DNA of 21,842 nucleotides, taken from assembly GCA_029939035.1 (NCBI GenBank), contig JAOZTS010000006.1:1-21842 (forward strand). The letters are read 5' to 3'. This document shows, one piece after another, positions 15,007 through 21,842 of the stretch. The stretch comes from Candidatus Altimarinota bacterium. Lineage in GTDB: Bacteria; Patescibacteriota; Gracilibacteria; UBA1369; LOWO2-01-FULL-3. The notes beneath the pieces were generated by a model that made no database searches, had not been told where the DNA came from, and saw nothing but the letters and a program-made list of their open reading frames with translations. A program made the position numbers and the translations under genes. How positions within the stretch are numbered: the first letter of the stretch is position 1; every line of letters begins with the position of its first letter.

Positions 15007-17331
15007 CTACAGAATGTTCAGTAGGTTTCTGATTATTGATGCAGCTTCTGCTCGGTTTAGTGTTTTGCCAGGGGCAAATGACACGTCAGAAGTTCCAACC
15101 ATTATGTTGTTTTGGAATACATTTTCGATAACTGCTTTGTTGTCGCTGCTCATGTCGATGAATGAAATTTCGTCTGTGTTTTGTAGTGCAGCTTCAATTG
15201 AGTATTTGTTGAGAACATTGCTGAGAAGTGTCGCAGCTTCGATTCTTGTCATGTCTTGGTTTGAGTTTAATTCTGCATCATCTTCCCACAGATTTGCTAA
15301 TAAACCTTCGTCGTAAAGAGTGTTTACGTACCTTGCGAACCATTCGTATGCAGCGATGTCAGAATATGGTGTTTCGTATGAATCATATGACATTTCTAGT
15401 AGTTCTTCTTTTGAAAGGGTTTCAGCTACTAGTTTGATGAATTCTGCTCTGTTTAGAGTGTCTGTTGGTTTGTAAGTCCCGTCTGGGTGACCATCTACGA
15501 TTCCTTTTGTTGTGAGGTAGTAAACGTTGTCTCCGTACCATTCTGTTCCTTCGATGTCGTCGAAATCTCTTGGTGAGCTGAAGATCAATTCTGCTCCGTC
15601 TTCATTTTCGCTGGCTTCGAATTTTTCTTCTAGTTTTTCAAGGTTGTAGTTTGCGATGATTTTGTCGATGTTGGCCAAGATGCTTGCTTCTGAATCGATG
15701 TAGTCGTTTGTAATTGTGTCAGTTCCTTTTAGTATGTCCCATGGTTCTAGGAAAGCGTTGATTACTGATTTTGTTTCGGTAAGTTCGTTGAAGTCTTCTG
15801 GTAAGTATTTCTCAAGAGTTGTTAGTGTTGTTTGTAAATATTCGTTGATTTGTGTGACGCTGAGATAAGTAACTGCGTCAGTAGTTTCAGAGAATAGATC
15901 TTCTAGCTCTGAATTGTTTTGTAGACCTTCGCCGTATGTAGAATCAATATCTTTGTTTGAAGAAATCAAAAGTACGTCATCTGAAGTGATTCCGATTGTG
16001 ATTTTGAATTCTAATAAACTTGGAGCCAGAATTAGTGCGTAAGGATTTTTTCCTACGTTTGGTTCAACATTGATAACGAATTGATAGAGCGTTGCTTCAT
16101 CAATTTCTATAGTGCTTTTTGTGATTGTGACTGTTGAGTCGCTTTCTTCAAAGTATGCTGTTTCGTCTGTTACTCTGTCTGCGTCAGCTTTTATATCTTC
16201 CCAAGTATTTTCTGAGAATTGTGCTACTTGTTCTTCTATTGTGTCTTTGTTGTCTTCTAATTTTGTAAGAAGTGTCATTGTTGGGAATAACTCTCCGCTG
16301 TCTTGAACCAAGAATGCTGTTTCGTTTTCTAGAGCAAATACAAATTCGTCTAGGTCGATATATAGTTCTTCAGCTAATTCTTTGGCCATGTTGTCGTATT
16401 CGTATGTATTTTTGATCATGCTGATCAAGTCTGCAGAATTGTTTTTAGCTGTGTAGAAAATTGGATTTGAATTTGGCATGAACTCATGAAGAGAGAGCGG
16501 GTCCATGTTGTCGTAGTCTAAATTTAATTCTGCTAATACCTCAGAATCTTGTCCTACATAACTTTGGAATTCGTATCCGATTGTAGCTTCTTTTATTGAG
16601 AATCCTACTGATTCAAAGGCAGAAACGCTCACCATAGTTTCGTAAAAATCGTTATATCCGTAGAATTCATCCAAGAAAATTTGAATATTTCCAATGTATA
16701 TTTCGAAGAAGTTACCTGATAAGAATTTTTCAGAAATATCATTGTAGTCTGGGTTTTCGCTTAATGTTGTTGTTGCAGTCAGGATGTTTTCGATACTTTC
16801 AGGTGTGTCTGCAAACAATAAATATCCTTCATAGTAAGCAATAGCGGCATCAACGTTGTCTGGTACGTATATTGAAACTTCGTTAAGTTCTGTGATTATA
16901 GAATTATCTTCGATATATGGTGCTAGTACGTTGCTTTCAAAGTCGCTTTCTGACATTTCAAACATGAAAGAGATAATTTGTTCTTCTAGGTATCCATCGA
17001 TGTCATAATCCATTTCAAATGCTAAATATAATGTGTTTGTTGAAAAGATTTCTCCAAAGTTTTCAGCAGTTTCAGTGTATTCTGGTGTAAGTTCATCAGG
17101 TGAAGTGTAATAATAATCGCTGGCTAGGTAGAACATGTCGTTGGTAACGAATGAGTCTATCATGTCAGCGTAGTATCCTGAGAATGTTTCGTTGATGTTG
17201 CTTGGGTCGGCCTTCATATAGAGATTTACTGTGTCTGGGAGAATCTCATCTGGAGTTTTTGCTGCAGCTGAGGCAGTGAATGTTGATAGGAATAATAAAA
17301 TTCCTGTAGCAAATAGAATGAACTTTTTCAT
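15007..17331 (-). CDS. secreted surface protein with three C-terminal SLH domains
   Basis: A 774-residue exported protein. MKKFILFATGILLFLSTFTA followed by SAAAK is a clear Sec signal peptide, so I choose the start at 17331; a start 57 nt upstream would put 19 extra residues before it and overlap carA. Residues about 30-580 are an acidic extracellular region of mixed helix and strand, rich in D, E, Y and T, which I do not recognise with certainty; it recalls the DUF3352 group often found in CPR genomes. Three S-layer homology domains end the protein: about 589-640 (FDDIEGTEWYGDNVYYL, then GHPDGTYKPTDTLNRAEFIK), 656-710 (YSDIAAYEWFARYVNTLYDE, with the TR motif as DMTRIEAATLL) and 722-774 (FAPGKTLNRAEAASIIRNLL). 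SLH domains normally bind secondary cell-wall polymers and tether proteins to the envelope. The gene starts 31 bp after carA and is probably read from the carA transcript or a weak internal promoter. Confidence 0.87.
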   Translation of the reverse strand: MKKFILFATGILLFLSTFTASAAAKTPDEILPDTVNLYMKADPSNINETFSGYYADMIDSFVTNDMFYLASDYYYTSPDELTPEYTETAENFGEIFSTNTLYLAFEMDYDIDGYLEEQIISFMFEMSESDFESNVLAPYIEDNSIITELNEVSIYVPDNVDAAIAYYEGYLLFADTPESIENILTATTTLSENPDYNDISEKFLSGNFFEIYIGNIQIFLDEFYGYNDFYETMVSVSAFESVGFSIKEATIGYEFQSYVGQDSEVLAELNLDYDNMDPLSLHEFMPNSNPIFYTAKNNSADLISMIKNTYEYDNMAKELAEELYIDLDEFVFALENETAFLVQDSGELFPTMTLLTKLEDNKDTIEEQVAQFSENTWEDIKADADRVTDETAYFEESDSTVTITKSTIEIDEATLYQFVINVEPNVGKNPYALILAPSLLEFKITIGITSDDVLLISSNKDIDSTYGEGLQNNSELEDLFSETTDAVTYLSVTQINEYLQTTLTTLEKYLPEDFNELTETKSVINAFLEPWDILKGTDTITNDYIDSEASILANIDKIIANYNLEKLEEKFEASENEDGAELIFSSPRDFDDIEGTEWYGDNVYYLTTKGIVDGHPDGTYKPTDTLNRAEFIKLVAETLSKEELLEMSYDSYETPYSDIAAYEWFARYVNTLYDEGLLANLWEDDAELNSNQDMTRIEAATLLSNVLNKYSIEAALQNTDEISFIDMSSDNKAVIENVFQNNIMVGTSDVSFAPGKTLNRAEAASIIRNLLNIL

Positions 17332-17362
17332 TTTGTAAGTGGTTATTAAATTTTCGCCGGCA

Positions 17363-18430
17363 TTATAACATCTTTGCGAAGATATCAAAGAAGTGGTCGG
17401 TGTCGGTTGGACCTGGAGTGGCTTCCGGGTGGAATTGGCAGGCCATATAGGGGAGAGTTTTGTGTTTTATACCTTCGATTGTGTTGTCGTTTGCATTTTT
17501 GAGCCAAACTTTCCAACCAGGTTGAAGTGATTTTTCTCTGATAGCGAAGCCGTGGTTCTGGCTTGTGATGTAGCAATGTTCGGTATCAACGTCGATGCAT
17601 GGTTGATTTTGTGATCTGTGTCCGAATTTTAATTTGTAAGTCTTTGCTCCTGCTGCAAGTCCTAAAATTTGTGCTCCCATGCAGATTCCAAAGATTGGTT
17701 TTTTGAGTTTGAGTGCTTTTTTGATGATGTTAACGAGTGGTTCAAGGAATGATGGATCGCCTGGACCGTTTGTGATAAATATTCCATCAAATTTTTCACC
17801 AGCTTCGATGAAGTCGTAGTCCCATGGAACTCTATTTACTGTTAGGTTTCTGTTGAGAAGTGAACGGAGGATGTTGTTTTTCATTCCGCAGTCGATGCAG
17901 ATGATTTTTTTTGTACCTCTTTTGTAGAGTTTTGGTTTCTTTATTGATACTTTTGCTACTTGGTTTTCTGTGTCTGGATCATAATATTCTGGGTCTTCTT
18001 TTTCTGTGATGATTTTTCCTACGATTGTTCCATGTTCTCGGATTTTTTGAGTGAGGGCTCGAGTGTCTATTCCTGTGATTGCGGGGATGTTTTGTTTTTT
18101 AAGCCAATCTCCCAGCGATTTTTTAGCATCCCAGTGACTGTGGTTTTCGCTGTACTGCGAGACGATAATTCCTTTTACTTGGATTTTATTTGATTCAAAT
18201 CTTTTTGAAATGCCTTCAGAACTTTTGCATTCACCGCCAATTCCATAATTTCCAATTAATGGATATGTAAAAGCTAGAATTTGTCCTGAATAAGACGGAT
18301 CTGTCATTGATTCCGGATATCCCATCATCCCTGTGTTGAAAACTACTTCTCCTGCGCAGGCAATGTCTGCACCAAAGGATTTTCCTTGAAGTTTTGTCCC
18401 GTCTTTTAGGACGAGTGTTGCTGTTTTCAT
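17363..18430 (-). CDS. carA: carbamoyl-phosphate synthase small subunit
   Basis: A 355-residue glutaminase subunit that releases ammonia from glutamine for CarB, the first step of pyrimidine (and arginine) synthesis. The N-terminal domain has LVLKDGTKLQGKSFG (7-20), FNTGMMGYPESMTDPSY (31-47) and AITGIDTRALT (117-127). The C-terminal class I amidotransferase domain has CGMKNNILRSL, TNGPGDP (220-226), the nucleophile C250 in GICMGAQILGLAAG, TSQNHGFA (289-296), and H334 with E336 in CQFHPEATPGP. The residue three after the nucleophile is Ala where CarA usually has His (GICLGH). The start at 18430 is chosen because MKTATLVLKDG matches the family N-terminus and lies 7 nt after a good -10; a start 36 nt upstream adds an unlikely extension. 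It diverges from pyrB. carB is not in the window. Confidence 0.94.
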   Translation of the reverse strand: MKTATLVLKDGTKLQGKSFGADIACAGEVVFNTGMMGYPESMTDPSYSGQILAFTYPLIGNYGIGGECKSSEGISKRFESNKIQVKGIIVSQYSENHSHWDAKKSLGDWLKKQNIPAITGIDTRALTQKIREHGTIVGKIITEKEDPEYYDPDTENQVAKVSIKKPKLYKRGTKKIICIDCGMKNNILRSLLNRNLTVNRVPWDYDFIEAGEKFDGIFITNGPGDPSFLEPLVNIIKKALKLKKPIFGICMGAQILGLAAGAKTYKLKFGHRSQNQPCIDVDTEHCYITSQNHGFAIREKSLQPGWKVWLKNANDNTIEGIKHKTLPYMACQFHPEATPGPTDTDHFFDIFAKML

Positions 18431-18437
18431 CGGAGCT

Positions 18438-18466
18438 ATTTTAGGGTGAGCTGGCATTAATAGCAA
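18438..18466 (-). promoter_or_regulatory. candidate promoter of carA
   Basis: Minus strand: TTGCTA (18461-18466), a 17-bp spacer and TAAAAT (18438-18443), with 7 nt (AGCTCCG) before the ATG at 18430. This predicts a transcript that starts at or beside the start codon. An alternative extended -10, TGC-TATTAA (18457-18465), overlaps it and would give a leader of about 20 nt. Confidence 0.42.
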
Positions 18467-18483
18467 GTGTTCGGAATAAGTTC

Positions 18484-18512
18484 TTTACAGTGAGGGATAG
18501 TTAGTTTAAATT
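18484..18512 (+). promoter_or_regulatory. candidate promoter of the pyr operon
   Basis: TTTACA (18484-18489), a 17-bp spacer and TAAATT (18507-18512). The -35 matches at five of six bases and the -10 at four. A start near 18519 gives a leader of about 15 nt, too short for a PyrR-type attenuator. No such attenuator is visible. Confidence 0.42.
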
Positions 18513-18534
18513 ATTCGCAGACTAATAAGAAAAA

Positions 18535-19422
18535 ATGGATTTCCAAGGACAACACATTTTATCGACAAATCAGTTTGATAAGGATGGGTTGTTGGTGTTG
18601 TTTGAGGAGGCGAAGAAAATGGAGAGTGAGGGAGGGGATTTGAAGGGGAAATTGATGGCGACGTTGTTTTATGAACCTTCTACTAGGACAAGGTTTAGTT
18701 TTGAGGCTGCGATGAATCGATTGGGAGGGAAAGTGATGAGCAATGCAGATATGATGGAGACTTCTGCGCATACAAAACGTGAAACTTTGGAGGATACGGG
18801 TAAAGTTGTGAGTAAAATAGTGGACGTGATTGTGATGCGGCATCCTGAAAAGGGATCTGTTGCAAAATTGGCTGCAAAGAGCGAAGTTCCAGTTATAAAT
18901 GCGGGGGATGGAGCGTCTGAACATCCTACTCAGGGACTTTTGGATTTGTATACAGTATGGAAGGAGAAGGGGACTTTGGATGGATTGATTTGGGGAATGG
19001 TTGGGGATTTGAAAAATAGTAGAGTTTTTCATTCTCAAGCGGATTTGTTGAGACATTTTGATGTGAAATTTGTGCTGGTATCTCCGGAGGGGCTGGAAAT
19101 GCCGACTGATTATATAAATGGGGAATTTAGAGAGTCGAAGGATCTAGCTTCTGTTATTGCAGATATGGACGTGATTTCTACGAACAGAATTCAGGAGGAA
19201 AGGTTTGCGAGTTCTGAGGAAGCTGAGAAATACAAAGGTGCTTTGATTCTTGATGAGGTGATGATGAATGGAGCGAAGGAAGATGCGGTGGTTTTGAACC
19301 CGTTGCCGAGGGTGGATGAGATAACTGTTGGGGTTGATGATGATCCGCGAGCGAAATATTTTGATCAGGTGGAGAATGGGGTTTATGTAAGGATGGCTTT
19401 ATTAAAGAAAGTTTTAGGATGA
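18535..19422 (+). CDS. pyrB: aspartate carbamoyltransferase catalytic subunit
   Basis: A 295-residue enzyme that joins carbamoyl phosphate and aspartate, the committed step of pyrimidine synthesis. The carbamoyl-phosphate loop is FYEPSTRTRFSFE with S49-T50-R51-T52-R53. The adjacent-subunit loop carries K81 (HTKRETLEDT). H130 lies in EHPTQGLLDL, and GDLKNSRVFHS (157-167) is the next signature. In the aspartate domain, NRIQEERF (217-224) stands where TRxQxER is usual, and NPLPRVDEI (255-263) where HPLPRVDEI is usual; the His to Asn change is at N255. Length is a little short of the usual 300-310. Its TGA stop overlaps the pyrC start (ATGA at 19419-19422), so the two are coupled, and this is the only TGA stop among the window's complete genes. 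No pyrI is adjacent. Confidence 0.93.
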   Translation: MDFQGQHILSTNQFDKDGLLVLFEEAKKMESEGGDLKGKLMATLFYEPSTRTRFSFEAAMNRLGGKVMSNADMMETSAHTKRETLEDTGKVVSKIVDVIVMRHPEKGSVAKLAAKSEVPVINAGDGASEHPTQGLLDLYTVWKEKGTLDGLIWGMVGDLKNSRVFHSQADLLRHFDVKFVLVSPEGLEMPTDYINGEFRESKDLASVIADMDVISTNRIQEERFASSEEAEKYKGALILDEVMMNGAKEDAVVLNPLPRVDEITVGVDDDPRAKYFDQVENGVYVRMALLKKVLG

Positions 19423-20717
19423 GTAGAATTTTGTTAAAAAATGGAGAGGTTGTATCGAGCAAAGGGACTCTGAAGATTGATGTTCTTATTGAGGATGGGA
19501 AGATTGTTGGATTTCCGGAGAATGAAGAGGTTGAGGGGGCGGAGGTGGTTGATTGTATGGATAAATTGATTTTGCCGGGTGTTATAGATCCGCATGTTCA
19601 TTTTCGTGATCCGGGAGCTACTTATAAAGAGGATTTTGAGAGTGGATCTCGTGCAGCTGTGAGTGGAGGGGTTACTACTGTTTTGGATATGCCAAATAAT
19701 GAACCTCCGACAACGAGTCGGAAGGCATTGGATGCTAAGAGGGCGCTTGTGAATGGTCGCAGTTTTGCGAATTATGGATTTTATATTGGATTTGATGGTG
19801 GGAATTTGGAGGAAGTGAATGAAGCTGAGAATATTCCGGGAGTGAAGGTTTATGTGGCAAATTCGACTGGTGATATGGGAGTTTCCCAGGAGAATTTGGA
19901 AGAATTGTTTGAAAAAAGCAATAAATTGATAGTGGTTCACGCTGAGGACGAAGGGATTATTGAGAAAAATAAGAAAAAGTTTGATGGAGAATTGGTGGCT
20001 GAAATGCATTCGAAGATTCGGAGTCCGGAGGCGGCGGCGAAGGCCGTGAAATATGTTTGTGAATTGGCACGAAAGTATAAACGGCCTGTTCATATTGCTC
20101 ATGTTTCTACGGAGGCTGAAGTTGATATTATTGAAGAATACAAAGAGGATGGAGTGACCTGTGAGGTGACGCCGCATCATTTGCATTTGACTGAGGATGA
20201 TTATGAACAGTGGAAAAATTTTATAAAAGTGAATCCGCCGGTGAGGAGTCGGATGGAGGTTTTTTCTCTTTGGAAAGCGTTGAAGACGGGTGTGATTGAT
20301 ATTATCGATACTGATCATGCACCGCATTCTTTGGAAGAGAAGGAAGCGGGATATTTGGATGCGCCTGCTGGAATTCCTGGTGTTGAGATGCTTTTGCCGA
20401 TCTTTTTGAATACTGTGAGTAGTGAGGGTTTGACTATTAGTGAGCTTGTTAGATTGGTGTGCGAGAGGCCGGCTGAGATTTTTGGGATTCCAAATAAAGG
20501 TCGAATTATGGAAGGATATGATGCAGATCTTGTTATTGTTGATATGGAAATTGAGAAAAAAGTTGAAAGGAAAGATTTATTGTCAAAAGCTGGATGGTCA
20601 CCTTATGAGGGGTTAATGTTGAAGGGTTGGCCAATAATGACGATTGTTGATGGTGAGATAGTGTATAAGGATGGAAAAGTTGAGGGACAACCGATTGGGA
20701 AAGAGGTTGTGTTTTAG
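19419..20717 (+). CDS. pyrC: dihydroorotase, class I
   Basis: A 432-residue metal-dependent amidohydrolase that cyclises carbamoyl-aspartate to dihydroorotate. Metal ligands are visible: H59 and H61 in DPHVHFRDPG, H174 in VVHAEDE, H228 in HIAHVSTEAEVD, and D299 in DTDHAPHS; K143 in GVKVYVANSTGD is a candidate for the bridging lysine. Substrate-binding signatures are DMPNNEPPT (90-98) and VNPPVRS (271-277). It begins with the usual small beta-sandwich (ILLKNGEVVSSKGTLKIDVLIEDGKI), which closes again after the barrel with KGRIMEGYDADLVIVD, as in class I enzymes and allantoinase. Context with pyrB and pyrD makes dihydroorotase the right choice over allantoinase. It starts on the ATGA overlap with pyrB and is followed after 48 bp by a lipoprotein gene. 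Confidence 0.94.
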   Translation: MSRILLKNGEVVSSKGTLKIDVLIEDGKIVGFPENEEVEGAEVVDCMDKLILPGVIDPHVHFRDPGATYKEDFESGSRAAVSGGVTTVLDMPNNEPPTTSRKALDAKRALVNGRSFANYGFYIGFDGGNLEEVNEAENIPGVKVYVANSTGDMGVSQENLEELFEKSNKLIVVHAEDEGIIEKNKKKFDGELVAEMHSKIRSPEAAAKAVKYVCELARKYKRPVHIAHVSTEAEVDIIEEYKEDGVTCEVTPHHLHLTEDDYEQWKNFIKVNPPVRSRMEVFSLWKALKTGVIDIIDTDHAPHSLEEKEAGYLDAPAGIPGVEMLLPIFLNTVSSEGLTISELVRLVCERPAEIFGIPNKGRIMEGYDADLVIVDMEIEKKVERKDLLSKAGWSPYEGLMLKGWPIMTIVDGEIVYKDGKVEGQPIGKEVVF

Positions 20718-20765
20718 GCATAAATTTTGTAAATTAAGCTAAAGTAATAATTAAACCAAGTTACT

Positions 20766-21272
20766 ATGAAAAAGATTGCTACATTTCTAACACTGTCAGC
20801 AGTATTGTTGTCTGGATGCTCATTTTCAGACCTATTTGTTGATGAAGTTGAAACTCATAATGGACTTATCCAAAAGATGGATGGTGTTCTTATGGCGGAA
20901 GAAAATTTTTATAACGAATATTGGGCACTTACTGACGAAGGTGAAGTTACTATGTTTGTTGAGTCTTATGACGAATTTGCTACTTCAGTTGCAGATTTAG
21001 ATGAATTCTATGTTTCAACTAAATTCTCTTCTGGACAACAAATTTTTGTAGATGAATACAACGAATATTACAAAGGTTTTATGCAAGATTACCTAGAAAA
21101 ATCTGAGGAATTTAAAGATGTTATTGAAAAAGATGGTTATACATTTGAAGCAATGGAACCGTATTTTGCAGATTTAGATACGTTTACAGAGGATTATGTA
21201 GAAATGCATAACAAACTTATTGATACTATCAATTTGCAGTCTGATTACACATCAGAAGGAATGACATACTAA
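20766..21272 (+). CDS. small lipoprotein of unknown function
   Basis: A 168-residue protein starting MKKIATFLTLSAVLLSGC, a lipoprotein signal with the lipobox LLSG-C (C18 is the expected lipidated cysteine). The mature part is acidic, probably all helical, with many aromatic residues (for example FYNEYWALTDEGE, YNEYYKGFMQDYL, YFADLDTFTEDYVEMHN). I recognise no family. It sits between pyrC and pyrD: 48 bp after pyrC and only 4 bp before the pyrD start, so it is very probably cotranscribed with pyrD. The AT-rich gap before it (20718-20765) could hold a weak promoter, but I see no good -35/-10 pair. An envelope lipoprotein has no known part in pyrimidine synthesis; a chance insertion into the operon is the simplest explanation. 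Confidence 0.8.
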   Translation: MKKIATFLTLSAVLLSGCSFSDLFVDEVETHNGLIQKMDGVLMAEENFYNEYWALTDEGEVTMFVESYDEFATSVADLDEFYVSTKFSSGQQIFVDEYNEYYKGFMQDYLEKSEEFKDVIEKDGYTFEAMEPYFADLDTFTEDYVEMHNKLIDTINLQSDYTSEGMTY

Positions 21273-21276
21273 ATTT

Positions 21277-21842
21277 ATGGCGAACCTAAAGGTAAAATTT
21301 TGTGAAGTTGGGTTTGAGAACCCAACGGTTTTGGCTTCTGGAATTCTGGGAGTTACTGCAAGTTCGTTGAAAAAGGTGATTAGGGATGGAGCTGGAGGTG
21401 TGACTACCAAGTCGATTTGGCTGGAGGAGCACGAGGGGCATAGCAATCCAACTATGCTTGGGACGGAGCATTATTTTATAAATGCAGTCGGATTGAGTGA
21501 TGCAGGAATTGAAAAAGCCTCGACGGAAACATTTCCTGAATACCTGGATGGAAAGCCTGCTCCTATTATTGCGAGTATTGTGGCTTCATCGATTAACGAT
21601 TTTGGAGAATTGGCTGAGAAAATCGAGAAATGTAATGCGGATATTATAGAAGTGAATATTTCTTGTCCGAATGTGGAAGATGAATTTGGGAAGCCGTTTG
21701 CTTGTGTGGCAGCGGATGCTATTGCGGTGACGAAGCTCGTGAAAAGTAAGGTGAGTTCTGTGCCTGTGATTGTGAAGCTTTCGCCGAATGTTGAGAGTAT
21801 TTCTGAGATTGCGAAGGCTTGTGCGGATGCAGGAGCTGATGG
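21277..21842 (+). CDS. pyrD: dihydroorotate dehydrogenase, class 1, N-terminal part (cut by window edge)
   Basis: The first 188 codons of a flavin enzyme that oxidises dihydroorotate to orotate; the gene runs off the right edge. The start MANLKVKFCEVGFENPTVLA is typical of the cytosolic class 1 family. K45 in GGVTTKS and the NPTMLGTEHYFINAVGLS block (57-74) match the flavin and substrate loops. C130 in VNISCPNV is the catalytic base that distinguishes class 1 from the membrane-bound class 2, which uses Ser. K167 in VIVKLSPNV is the conserved flavin-contacting lysine. The class 1B features (TTKS, NPxP-like loop) suggest a partner PyrK, which would lie outside the window. The gene begins 4 bp after the lipoprotein stop, with no Shine-Dalgarno sequence. 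Confidence 0.92.
   Translation, partial: MANLKVKFCEVGFENPTVLASGILGVTASSLKKVIRDGAGGVTTKSIWLEEHEGHSNPTMLGTEHYFINAVGLSDAGIEKASTETFPEYLDGKPAPIIASIVASSINDFGELAEKIEKCNADIIEVNISCPNVEDEFGKPFACVAADAIAVTKLVKSKVSSVPVIVKLSPNVESISEIAKACADAGAD

Noticed and set aside
18431..18534. PyrR-type or pyrimidine-sensing attenuator between carA and pyrB
   Set aside because: The space is only 104 bp and holds no terminator hairpin with a T-run on either strand.

Overview
The window is AT-rich bacterial chromosome from a lineage I place, with moderate to low confidence, in the Patescibacteria (Candidate Phyla Radiation), nearest the Peregrinibacteria/Gracilibacteria side. The reasons are SD-less gene starts throughout, an A/V-type ATPase instead of an F-type enzyme, an SLH-anchored surface protein, and near-absence of TGA stop codons. 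Of 18 complete genes, 13 end in TAA, 4 in TAG and 1 in TGA. No gene needs TGA as a sense codon, so the standard code fits.

Layout. 1-1671: the start of a glycosyltransferase gene (minus strand) diverges from an rmlC-like/rmlB pair (plus strand) for a dTDP-deoxysugar. 1673-3190: a PiT-family phosphate transporter (minus), convergent with rmlB; a 41-bp tandem duplication copies its start codon. 3375-12061: a complete nine-gene A/V-ATPase operon on the minus strand, transcribed H-I-K-E-C-F-A-B-D, the order of the Enterococcus hirae ntp operon. Its c-subunit keeps every residue that binds Na+ in that enzyme, so a sodium pump or sodium-driven synthase is likely. The operon has a good sigma70-type promoter and a terminator-like hairpin in its leader. 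12198-14492: a DnaQ-type exonuclease fused to a DinG-like helicase that appears to have lost its ATPase motifs. 14493-15006: a 514-bp space with no convincing protein gene but a strong promoter, a well-folded RNA of about 365 nt and an intrinsic terminator, all on the plus strand. 15007-18430: an SLH-domain surface protein behind carA (minus). 18535 to the end: pyrB-pyrC-lipoprotein-pyrD (plus; pyrD cut by the window edge), divergent from carA.

The genes serve cell-surface sugar supply, ion-gradient energetics with phosphate uptake, and de novo pyrimidine synthesis (CarA, PyrB, PyrC, PyrD; carB, pyrE and pyrF are not in the window). The parts most worth following are the unidentified structured RNA, the apparently dead DinG-type helicase fused to an intact exonuclease, the leader hairpin before the ATPase operon, and the pattern of promoters placed 6-7 nt before start codons, which suggests leaderless mRNAs.
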